A model generated the notes under the pieces. That model had not been told where the DNA came from, made no database searches, and worked only from the letters and a program-made list of their open reading frames with translations. DNA of 64,000 nucleotides from Rhynochetos jubatus (taxonomy: Eukaryota > Chordata > Aves > Eurypygiformes > Rhynochetidae): NCBI GenBank assembly GCA_027574665.1, contig CM050651.1:3411501-3475500 (forward strand), read 5' to 3'. Positions 39,292 to 49,929 of the stretch are shown in pieces. Made by a program: the position numbers and the translations under genes. The first letter of the stretch is position 1; every line of letters begins with the position of its first letter.

Positions 39292-39689
39292 AACAACTAC
39301 AAGAAAACCCCAGCTGTGTTTTGAGGAAAGATGTCAGTATACATTGCTTTTGTATTGATATATTAAAAGGATTGTTCTGTGTCTTTTCCCAGGAAATGAC
39401 TCTTTCTCATTCAAGAAAACTCAGAACAATCGTCATGTCCATATTTTTGTAAGGAAGTGACTTGATTCACCATTCCCACTTTACTTTTTGATTAAAAAAT
39501 GCATTGTCACTTTTCATTTCAGTTTTCTGCTGCATTTCAGTGATTGCATCCTAAGTCTTTTTTCTTCCCATCTGTTTAAAGAGCTGCTGTGCTTTTTGTC
39601 AGATAAATTACAAAGCTGTAGAATATTTAATTTTGTGTTTTTCCCATTTAGAAGTTATGATGATTTGAAATTTTTTCAGCTCTAGCTCT

Positions 39690-40110
39690 TTTCCTGTCTT
39701 ATGTGGACATCCCAATACTCAGCAGACGGTTGTTATCAGGGCTTCCAGCATAAGTTATTTCATCCAGCCTGGCAAAAACACAGCTGAATATCAAAGGGAT
39801 ATTAACATCTCAGTTTGCCAAGAGTGGCAGATCCGATTCAAAGCTGGCCCAGAAGACTGCAAATAATGGCCTGTTAAAGAAAGGTGACAGATTATTTCAT
39901 GCTGTGTTTCACGTGCAGTCTAAAAGCATGCTGTGAGACCTGGCTAAAGCTCTAAAGAGGAAAATACATCTTATGGCAATATTCAGCTAACAAAAAGAGA
40001 GAGAGAGATGCATACAAATCCCAGTGCATTCCTTTCGTTCAAATTCAGAGGCTGGGATAATAATTAGTAAGGATTTTCTCCTCTTGGCTCACAAGTGGCT
40101 TGCAGTCACA
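39690..40110. promoter_or_regulatory. Candidate non-coding regulatory segment
   Basis: Not repeat-derived and without a useful frame. It holds TGACAGATTATTTCATG-like sequence near 39888 (TGACAG is a MEIS/PREP core), GCAAATAATGG near 39860, GGATAATAATTAG near 40055 (homeodomain-like) and a 13-bp GA run at 39996-40008. The composition differs from the AT-rich flanks. An enhancer role is inference only. Confidence 0.3.
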
Positions 40111-40119
40111 TCACAGTGC

Positions 40120-43100
40120 TGGGCAATGCCCTCATTCACGCTTGCTGAGTAACTTCTGTGAATAACTTGCAGCTTCTTGCTTGTTCACAAGCATTTCACC
40201 AGTCACAAATATTTGGTGTTCAAGCTGTTTCCTTTGGAAATGCAAGTCACAGAGTGTGTCTGCTCCCTTGCTGGATCAGAATGAAGGTTTGGATACAAAT
40301 GTTTCTGATGATGAGTTTAATACTTTTTTTCCAATTTAAGACACTTGCATTTCCCAACAGAACATGGTTCCGTCAGTGTTACTCTGATCAGTTCTACTGC
40401 TCAGTCTCTGAAAAAATAATTAGCTAAAGCAAAATGCAAACCATATGTCTGTACCTGTGTCTATAAAATGACAGGCATATACAAATATCCAGGAAGTACT
40501 GTAGATCATAGGGGCCCTTTTTAGACTAAATTAAACATGTTTTGGATCTCACAGTTCTTGGAAGGCAGTGCACTGGTCTAATACACTAGTCCAGACTATT
40601 AATGGAAAATATTTTTTTCCAGTGTGCGTGCCAAAAAACACACTTAGTGGAGCTGTAGAGAGGAAACTCGAGAGTGGGTGATGCATGCTATTTCCTCTGC
40701 TGAGCCTGCCTGTCTGCTCTTGCATCTCCCATAAATCTGAGCAACAAAACTCTTTGTGCTGTAATAAACTCCTTACATCAGTCTTACAGCATGGTGGAGT
40801 AACTTGAGCAGACTCTTTGCAATGCAAAACTAAGTAAATGCGTCTTCTTAGTAATGAGAATCAGATTCCTCGCTCTGAGTGGGAGGCACTCTTTCCTTCA
40901 GTGCTTCCTGTGACTGATGCAATTCGTAACCTCCCCTTTAAGCCCAGTGCCAACTTCTTGTTCCATTTTAGCTTTTCAGACTCAAAATGGGTGCATTCAC
41001 TTGAGAAATGTGAACAGGGTTTTGCATCATTAGTCAGGGTTCCAGGTATCTTGACTGCCATGGTTTGTGTAATTTTCAATGTCACTCAATGCACATTCAC
41101 CAAAGAGTGAATTTGCATGATAATTTCTGATGATTTGCTTTGATCAAACCCCACCAGCCTGTGGGCAAGGCACTGGAAGATGTGACTAGAGCAGATGAGA
41201 TGCAGGTGAGAATGTGGTGGGTATTTGCAACCATATGTTGAAAAGGTGTTACCTACGTGATGACTGTAAGGGGAAATCATGGTCTCTGGAAAGGCAGATT
41301 GGAACTAAGTAAGGGATGGTGTTAAACCTTCCTCATGCTTCCTCCTTACTGTTGTTTCTGTTGCTAGTGATTGACATTTTCTAGGGTAGTTCTTGCAGGA
41401 AGTAATGTCCATGAGCAAGAGATTGTCCCCTTCCAGGCCACTCACCACCGTGGCCTCAGGCTACCAAGGCAAGAGGTTACAAACCCTCTCTCTGCAGCAC
41501 AATTGAGTTTCAGTCAGTTGAACTGTGGTGGCCAGTGAGAGGCTTGTCCAAGGCACAGGTGTCAGCTGAGATAACAGGTACTCTATGTATCTCAACCTAG
41601 GAGAGAGAAGATGAAGGCAGTGTGGCTCCAGGAATGTAGCTGGCAATGATCTCCTGGGTGATGATCTACAGCCACTGAAATTTTAAAGTGTTAAGAAAGA
41701 ACAAGTCAGATTTTCAAATATCCTTGTATTTAGCAAGGTGTGAAGAAACACATTTGTCATTTATTGAAATAGTAGTCCTGGGGCACTTTTTAAAAAAAAC
41801 CAGCTTTTTATTGAAGTGGTTATTGCAATAGCTAATCCTTTCAAAAGCATGTCTGTGAGCATTTTTTTAGGTCACAGAACAGCTAATAATGAAAACATTT
41901 GAAAGAAAACCCACATTTTTCTTGCAGTGCTTTCCCATTATTGAAGCTAGATCGCTTTCAAATGACTATGAACAAAACAACAAACAGAAAAGTGAAATAA
42001 ACTATACAACCAGCTTTGCTGGCTGGAAGAGGATCAGCTATTCAGAGGGCAAGTAAGATTCCTGGATGCAGTAGTTTTTCATGTGCATGGATATCTGGTA
42101 CGGGAAACGCTATTTAACTTCATTAATCTCTGAGAACTGTTTTGATATTTTTTTAAGCATCTTGTTCCATATAAACGGAGGGATTTTTTTACTAACAGCA
42201 ATATCTGGGAATGAACTGATCAATACATCCTCACATCTGCATACAATTGTTTATAAGTCTCCCAATGTCATAGACAAGCAACACCTTTTGGCAGTGCTTT
42301 TTAGCTTCTGCGTTTTTTTTCTGAGCTTAAACTCAGTTCAAACAGCTACTGAAATGTTTCTAGCTGCGAGAGAGGAAGCTGTAATAGCTAGCCCTATGAT
42401 GGGCAGAATATGCTGTTCCCCTTTGAGTTGCAGGAGGAAGAACCTACAATAATATTTGTTTCAGATTATGGTTATTAAAAGACAAGTTCTCAGGGAACTC
42501 TTCTGTGTGAGGAGGAGCATACAGACAGGGCACTGAGAACACCAGCTTTGTAATTCATTGCATATATAATTGCAGAAACCAAGAAAAAGGTTTGCAGTCA
42601 GTGGACAAATGGATATTTTGTTCCTTCACAGAGTAATAACAACTCATCTTCCCTCCAGAGAAGTTATAGTTTTAGTAGGAGAATAGTTTCATACTTCTGT
42701 GACTAGCAAGCAACGTTTCTTGATTCTCCTTTGCCAGCGAGATTGGATTCTTTCGTCAAGTTTGTTTTCATCATTAATGTAGAAATTTTTTAGAACAGTC
42801 TTCACAAGCTCTTTTTCATGTATCTGAAATGATGAAGAATGATGCTTTTTAGGAAAATAAATCCTTGACATGTAGACAGGAGTTTTATCTTCGTGTATTT
42901 GTTATATAGCACTTGATGGAATGGCACAGGTTTAATTGTGAGGCAGAAACGTTTGGGCTTATGCTTTACCATCAGCCGTCAAGAACTCAGCTTGCTGCAG
43001 ATCCCAGATGAGGTGCTGACCTGGCTGTTGCGAAAACCACCTGCTGACTTAAAGAGCCACTTTGCAGTTTGTTTTATTTAGGCATTGGCCAATTTTGGGA

Positions 43101-44415
43101 ATGTAGAAGAACCTTACTTCTGCACACAGTTTCATACCTAGAAAATACCCGGATATTTCCAGGGTACAGATTGTTCTGCTGTCCATCCATGCGTCAAGAC
43201 AGGGCCAAGGGGGTGCATTCTCTTCACTTCCGTCTCCCAGTGCTCCTCACCTGGCTGGTGAAAGCAGCACATGTGTGATGTTTCTCCTCTCCCTACTTCT
43301 CCCTGACCTTTGCCCCAAGATTGTGATGCAGGAGCAAACAATTTTCAATGGTACTGAGTAAAATCAGACGTGGGAGCCACTCAATCACCCACGTAAAGCC
43401 ACACAGTGCTGTGCTTACCAGAGTTATTTCTCAGTCTGTAACTGCACTTAACCCAAGTGATTTGAGTGTGTGTGTGTCTGTCAGATTTGGACTTACCCAA
43501 TAGGCCAGGTAATGAGCTAAATAAATCCTGCAGGGTAAGCTGGTATGTGCTCATGAGTCAAATTAAATGTAACAGGAGTTAGGTGTGCATTTCATTAGGG
43601 GGACAGAGCCCTAGTCCTCAGGAGTGGTGTGTAGCTTGCCTGAGAAGTGAATGCGTTCCTCTGTACTGTTGTAAGAGGCTGCAAGAGAATGAGGGTTGCC
43701 ATAGCAATACAGAAAAATTTTAAACAGCTAAGACTTCCTACACAGCTGAATAGAGTGGGCTGAGTAGCAGAATCAGAAATCATCATCTTTAGCACAACTA
43801 AGTTCATTTTAAATGCATTTATTAAATGTTTTCTTGTGTCACACTGGATACTCCACAGGACCTCAAAGTGCTGCACCAGTGTAATGTATAATCTGGAACA
43901 GCAGCACTCAAAGGCAGGCATATTTAAGTGGGGTGATGACAGCCAAGTACCACAACATAAGATGAATCAAACCTTGGTGAAGGACCAAGTATGACAGTAA
44001 GACAACTACCAAGTGATGTTGTGTCCATTTGGAAGTGATAAGGACTTTGATTTTGACAGTGCCCTCTGCAGTTAGACTCCATTGTAAACTGCATAATGTA
44101 GAAGGCTGAAAAAAACTTATACTGAAACTTACCACTTTTCTAAAGCACCCACTGTATGACTCTTATTTTTTTCCTTGATCCATCCTGTACCAGTCTTCTG
44201 CCACTGGCAACAGCCAGTATTGGATGCTTTCAGAAGCTATGGAGACAGAGCAGGGAGTAGGTTCTCCCTTACCTGGTACTCCTGTCAAGGAGCTAACTCA
44301 TCAGGCAAACTGCATAGTTGATATCTTTATGAGCTGTTATATGTTTGGGGGGTGAGAGGTTTTTATTATCTAGCTGCTTAAAATAACCAGGCTCTTGCAG
44401 CACACTTTTAGACTG
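40120..44415. other. Unique non-coding DNA, no gene recognised
   Basis: No gene or transposon recognised. Frames up to 123 codons (42081-42452, plus) have no recognisable motif. A short GT run lies at 43466-43477. Confidence 0.5.
43466..43477 (+). repeat. (GT)6 microsatellite
   Basis: Six exact GT units. Confidence 0.8.
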
Positions 44416-44419
44416 ACTA

Positions 44420-44730
44420 CCTTGAGTGGTTTCATATTATCAACAAACTTTGTCTTGCCAATATTAACTGAATTTTTGATAATTTATGACTGTGTTGAAC
44501 ACTATGGGTGTCAGAACAGATCCTTGTAGCATTGGTGACAGAAAAAATGTTTCATCAGTTGTGGAAACTGAATGTTTAATCGTTTCCTATCTTTAAATAA
44601 TGATTAATTCAGAAGCAGAGGTTTTTGTTTTTTCCTTTCACATGGAGCAAAGTCAATGTGGGATCTTTTCTAAAGGGTTTTGAACACAAATCTTTCAGAA
44701 TTCCACTTGGCACTAAATCCAGCATTGATT
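44420..44730 (-). mobile_element. Degraded old LINE relic (CR1/L3-like)
   Basis: The plus strand reads CATATTATCAACAAACTTTG, GATAATTTATGACTGTGTTG, CAGAACAGATCCTTGTAGC and GGTGACAG. It ends near AATTCCACTTGG. This is the landmark order of an ancient amniote CR1/L3 segment in reverse, also seen at 31870-32130. There is no frame left. The limits are approximate. Confidence 0.4.
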
Positions 44731-44939
44731 CCTAGGGAACTTGGACATTTTCTATACTGGTATTTTTCCAGCTGGGGAAATAAAGTTGCTGAGGATAACA
44801 GCTACCCCACATGATTAAGAACTGTGAAAGGTTTTCTATGTCCTGATTTCTCTTATGAGCATTTCCAAAACACTCCAAATAGGTAGGTCTGGCTTTTCTG
44901 AGCCTTTATCCTTGGTGATGTGTTCAGCTGCAGGGACGT

Positions 44940-44960
44940 TAACTCTGCACAGCAGAGTTA
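44940..44960. repeat. Perfect hairpin, 9-bp stem, 3-base loop
   Basis: TAACTCTGC, ACA, GCAGAGTTA. The stem is exact and stops at both ends. No terminator-like T run follows. Confidence 0.8.
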
Positions 44961-47900
44961 GGAGGCTCAAAAGTCTCACTACAAACACACTGTTCTGCAG
45001 TAAGTTTGTTATGAAATCACACTGTCTTCAGTGCTGACAGAGGCTATTTCGGTTTTGCTGAATACTGTGCAAAGTAATGAATCCAGCTATGGACTTGCAA
45101 AGTTATATTATACAGTCACCCAAGGGGGTTCTCCTTGTCCTTGCTGTGCACAGAGAAATGTGCAGTCTAGCAAGTAACTTGTATGTGGCTGCATATTTTA
45201 GCTTTCCTCTAAACGTTGCACTGTCAGAACTTATCTGTCCTGTCACGTGAAGGAACTGCATGTCAAGTTATAACTAAATCCCTTTGAATAAGAATATGAA
45301 GCCTTAATTGCATCATTTTTTAGTTTCCATCTCTTTTTTTTTTTTAATTATCTATATGGCTTTTAGTAGCATGTGGTGTCATACAGATGCTGCACACAAG
45401 TTGAAGAGCAGGCAGGCTCATGGATAGCTGGCTGCTTTCATAAAATCAGGGGCAGCTGCGTTAATTTGTAAGCTGACATGCTTAAAATGCTGGGCCTGAC
45501 GGTTGGTGACTTTTAAGAGAAATCCAATTGTTTTTATAAAGCACACATTTCTGCAGCATTGCCCATAAGATACGGTATGTTTTTCCTTGTCAATAGTAAC
45601 AATACATCTGCACTTTATTCTTTTGAGTGTCATCTCTGTTTAATGTCACTGTTTTTAAAGCATTTCTAGTTTTTTAATTGCGTTTTCCCTTTGAGATAGT
45701 TTCATGACTGACACATTACACAAGTTGCATTTTTACTGTATGAGCATCTTTGTCTTGATGTTCCCCTGAATAGTGATAACACAGAGACTGAGAAGGAAAC
45801 AAGCTGTCAGCAGATGTGAAATTTTACAATGTGAGTAGATTCAGTTCCCTGTCCTTGTTACATCTCTGGGATTGTCAGGAGTGAGATTACTACAATGAGA
45901 TATACACAGATAAAGAGATAGGTAAGAAGGAAATACACATATGTCACCACTTGTGATTTGAACCAAAAATGTAGAAGCGACTAGCTCTTGCTCCTCATCT
46001 TTAGCATTCTTATACCCCATCAGCTGTGTTTTCTCAAATGAATAATAGTGCTTCTACCCCTACTAAATTTAGAGAAATGTAGTGTAATTGGTGACATTGT
46101 CTCAGAGGGTTAGGCAGCCAAAGTGCTTTGACTCTCAATAAGATAGAAATCCTTAGGGATACATACTCACTACAGTATTAGCAGACTCCTCTTTGTTTGT
46201 CTTGCTTCCCACATTCCCACTCGTACACCAAGGTACATGTCAGCAACAAACAATAATATTGTCAGGTCCAACTGGCTTGTCTTGATTCTCCTCCTGTTTG
46301 TGCTTTCTCCCATAGTAGTACCAAGGCATGTTAAAATAGCAAGTATTAATTAATCCTCTAGTCACTTCCTGCAAATCCTCCCTTCCCACAAATCCTTCCT
46401 TCCCTGCCATGTCCCTAGAATGATAGCCTGGGGGCTAACCAGAGAGCAGCTGAGCTGTGCAACATGCAGGAGAGGTCCTCAGAAATTTAGTGACGTACCC
46501 TCAGGAGTGCAACAGCAGAACACAGAAGCACGTGGATGGCTTTAGAAAGTGTCTGTGAACATCTGCTGCTAAGCTAACCCAGATGCTTGGGCCCCAGTGT
46601 CAATTATCTGAGTTTATGTTATAGTCCAGGCATGTCACGGATCCCTTTTGAAAAGGGGGCTTCAGTTCCTAAGTGATGTCAGAGTATTAGTTAACTTTAT
46701 GAGCTCAGCCTACTACTAGCTTTTGCCCAAATCCGGAAGAATGGCTGTAGATGGATCACTGCTGAAATGCTATTTTAGGCAGAGAAAATTACAAAAACAT
46801 TGTATTGCTTCTACTGTATAAGCTGTATTTTTAAATTGTTATAAAATAGAGAAACTAGGAACACCAATTTCTTATGAAATACCTTATAAATTTCCTGTTT
46901 CTGAAAGGTGGTGTAGAAAATACTGCTGCTTCTAGACGTACCCCATTAGAAAGTTTCACTGGAAATTTTATGCTGTTTTATAAATCTCTGCTTGTCGTAA
47001 CCCCCAGAATTAGGGCAGGCAATGAAATTTTTGCTTCCTATTTAGGAATCTTTCTGTGAGAACTCAAATAGATCCCTTCTAATAACACATTTGGCACAGT
47101 TCTAAGGAAATGGGTACCAGAAAAGCTTCACTAAAAAATTAAAATAATATTTCCTCTCCCTCAAAGCCCTACCAGCATGGACAAAAACAGAGAGAATAGA
47201 AGGCAGAATTAAATACATGTGAAATGTGAGGGTCCTTCAAAAGGCAGTCTCAAGAAATAAAAGAATACATTTATATTTTATAAAGTGGTCCCCAACCACC
47301 AAAGAAAAAGCATAAAATTAAGCAATTCCCGATAGACATTCTGTATGATAGCACTGCTTTAATAATTAAACCAGAAGTCTTTTAAAACAGAACTCGATGT
47401 ATAACTCTCTCCTCCTTTCCGAATGCATTACCCTGACTGACTGGGAGAATTCTGCATGAAGCAGTTGGATGGTAGAGTAGCAGATATTTTTTTTTAACTT
47501 CAGTTTCCTTCTCCTCTCTTTCTCTTATCACCCTGCATTTCACAAGATGATCTGACTGACCGCCTTTTAAAGTCACAGTCCCAGTAACATGGCATTTCCA
47601 GAAGCAGACAGACAGGCAGGAGGGAAGTCAGGTGAAAGATCCCAAGGTTTCTTGACACAACAGCTCTGGTTTTATAGTTAAGTTAGGTCATGTGGAAAAC
47701 TGGGCACCTTAAATGTACAGTATCTGCACATGAGATGTTACACACTCAGATCCTATTACAGATGATACCAACTGTGCATCTGATATGCCATTTTTAAAAT
47801 ATATGCTCTCTAGATGAGCTGGAGTTGAAAGGCCAGCAAAATATACAAAAACTGTGTCACTGTAAGGAGAGGAAGGTGCTAGTATTTGCAGCCATTGTGA

Positions 47901-48019
47901 TCAATTTGGCTTAGAGTTTGAGGGCTCTGGTAAATGAAAAAGTTCATTTCTGAGAAGATTCTATGAGAAAAATTGTCACTCCAAGTGTCAGAAAGGAATA
48001 GATTAAGGATATGTTTTGG

Positions 48020-48036
48020 TTTTTTTTTTTTTTTTT
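48020..48036 (+). repeat. Poly(T) tract, 17 bp
   Basis: Seventeen consecutive T followed by an AT-rich run. No element recognised. Confidence 0.85.
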
Positions 48037-48629
48037 GTAAATATATATTATTTAATCCAGTGAGCACTGATAGATAAACTTGGCAGTAAAAGTATTTCTG
48101 TAGTTGCTTTCTGAAAATCTTGGGTGACTGTTTCTTTTGCCTGCACAAAAAGAAGAGCTGTATCAAGTTAAAGCTTCACAAAGCACAGGTTGGTAGGAAT
48201 ACACAAACAACATGAGTGAATAAACAGTGGGTTTTGATCATCTCTAAGTAATTATGACTTACCAGAAAACAATACAACAACGTGGCAAATGTTATAATGC
48301 ATACAAAGGAGGTAATTTTCTCAGTGAAATTAAGCAAACCTTGTTAAGAATATAAACACCTTTTGGTCTTTGAACTCCTACGTTGGGAATGTTATTTCTC
48401 AGATATTTTAACACTATGGTTTTGCTGTAGAGCAAAACAGTAACTTTGGGATAAATACTCCCTTTTGTTATTATGTGGGTGGGAAAGTAAACTTCCTTAA
48501 TTTGAAGAGGTGAAGGAGTCACCTCCACAGTTCGTTTTCTTTCTTAACATACCGCTTCTGAGTAACTGGGAAGGCACCAAGTATTCTTGTATTTTTTTCT
48601 GTTAGGCTTTCTAAGTTACTGAAGAAGCC

Positions 48630-48845
48630 TTGGGAGTTGATGTGGAATGCGAAGTGCAGAAATTCATGCAGTTTCCCCATTATTTATATAATGCAGAAAC
48701 CAGGATCACTGAAATAGACTTAATAGATTGTCACTCAGACCATTTGCTACTTGCTAGTAGATTGGAATTCAGCCCCAAATGGAAAACTACGATGAAAACC
48801 AGAATCATGTCTCTTTCAATGCTACCTGGAAAAAGCAGATGTTAA
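48630..48845 (+). other. Open frame with a weak LINE-endonuclease-like motif
   Basis: A 71-codon frame contains the residues SDHLLLASRLEFSPKW. This recalls the SDH(R)LL.A..RFS(P)K end of the endonuclease domain in RTE- and L1-type LINEs and in the CFDP2-like proteins derived from them, where the SDH aspartate and histidine are catalytic. The residues before it (EIDLIDCH) do not align well, and no reverse transcriptase or 3' tail is seen. It may be chance. The frame is not a recognised host gene. Confidence 0.2.
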
Positions 48846-49075
48846 CTGTTTTCCCTTTCCTTTCTTTGTGCTCATCCAATTTTCAGTCTAAAGTCATATG
48901 ACAACACATCTGAATTCCTTGTCATACCCAGCTGCAGCTCCTGGATTTTAATTTTCATGTATTGTAAAACGCATATCTGTCCATAGGTTTCCAAAATAGC
49001 CTTTTCCCTTCCTACCAATATGCAAAAATTATACCACCCTTAGTGTATTGGAGAAGTCAATGTAATGAGTATATA

Positions 49076-49922
49076 TAGAATCACAGAATCATAGAATGGT
49101 TTGGGTTGGAATGGACCTTAAAGATCACCTAGTTCCACTCCCTGCCATGGGCAGGGACACCCTTCACTAAACCAGGTTGCTCCAAGCCTCACCCAGCCTG
49201 GCCTTGAAGACAGGCAGGGATGGGGCATCCACAGCTTCTCTGGGCAACCTGTTCCAGTGCCTCACCACCCTCTCCGGGAAGAATTTCTTCCTGATATCTG
49301 ATCTAAATCTACCAGTTTTCAATTTAAACCCATTACCACTTGTCCTGTCCCTACAGGCCCTTGTAAAAAGGTGTCCCGCCCCACCCCCAGCTGCCCTTTA
49401 GGGACCCTTCAGGTACTGGAAGGCTGCAATAAGTCTTCCAGAAGCCTTCTCTTCTCCAGACTAAACAAGCCCAGCTCTCTCAGCCTGTCTCCATAGGAGA
49501 GGTGCTCCAGCCCTCTGATCATCTTCGTGGCCTCCTCTGGACTTGCTCCAACCAGTCTATATCCTTCTTATGTTGAGGGCTCCAAAGCTGGATGCAGTAC
49601 TCCAGGTGGGGTCTCATGAGAGCAGAGCAGAGGTGGTGGTTGAAGTCTCCCATAAGGACCAGAGTTTGTGGCCATGAGGCTGCTGCTATCTGCATGTAGA
49701 GTGTCTCATCCACTCGCTCGTCCTGCCCAGGTGGCCTGCTGTACTACTACAGTATCCCCTCTTCCTGCCCTCCCTTTAATCCTGACCCATAAGCTCTCTG
49801 TCAGCTCCTCATCCATCCCCAGGTGGAGATCTACGTACTCCAGCTGGTCTCTGACATGGAGAGCAACACCCCCTCCACATCTCCCCTGCCTGTCCTTCCC
49901 AAAGAGCCTAGATCTTTCCATA
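49076..49922 (-). mobile_element. CR1 LINE with internal deletion
   Basis: On the minus strand, from the right edge: endonuclease sequence GKDRQGRCGGGVALHVRDQL, then GMDEELTESLWVRIKGRAG, then after a frame change [15 protein letters not shown] and LVLMGDFNH. The GDFNH motif holds the catalytic Asp and Asn of the CR1 apurinic-like endonuclease. It is followed at once by [20 protein letters not shown], which belongs to the reverse transcriptase C-terminus. Everything between (endonuclease C-terminal part and the polymerase core, normally well over a kilobase) is absent, with the junction near 49633-49640. The 3' untranslated part and the terminal octamer repeats end at about 49076. It cannot move. 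It is better preserved than the copy at 4706, judged by eye. Confidence 0.95.
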
Positions 49923-49929
49923 ATTTAGT

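Larger units (their letters stand above)
32360..39685. other. Unique non-coding DNA, no gene recognised
   Basis: Several pyrimidine-rich stretches occur, the longest around 36110-36350. Frames up to about 121 codons (33722-34087, minus) show no recognisable protein. Small repeats at 34444, 37357 and 39274 are listed separately. A slightly CpG-richer stretch near 38470-38590 is unexplained. Confidence 0.5.
44730..48620. other. Unique non-coding DNA, no gene recognised
   Basis: No gene or clear transposon. A hairpin at 44940 and a poly(T) tract at 48020 are listed separately. A stretch near 46100-46160 faintly recalls a MIR-type SINE tail but is too short to call. Confidence 0.5.

Noticed and set aside
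46095-46160. Faint resemblance to a MIR-type SINE tail
   Set aside because: Too short and too diverged to separate from chance.
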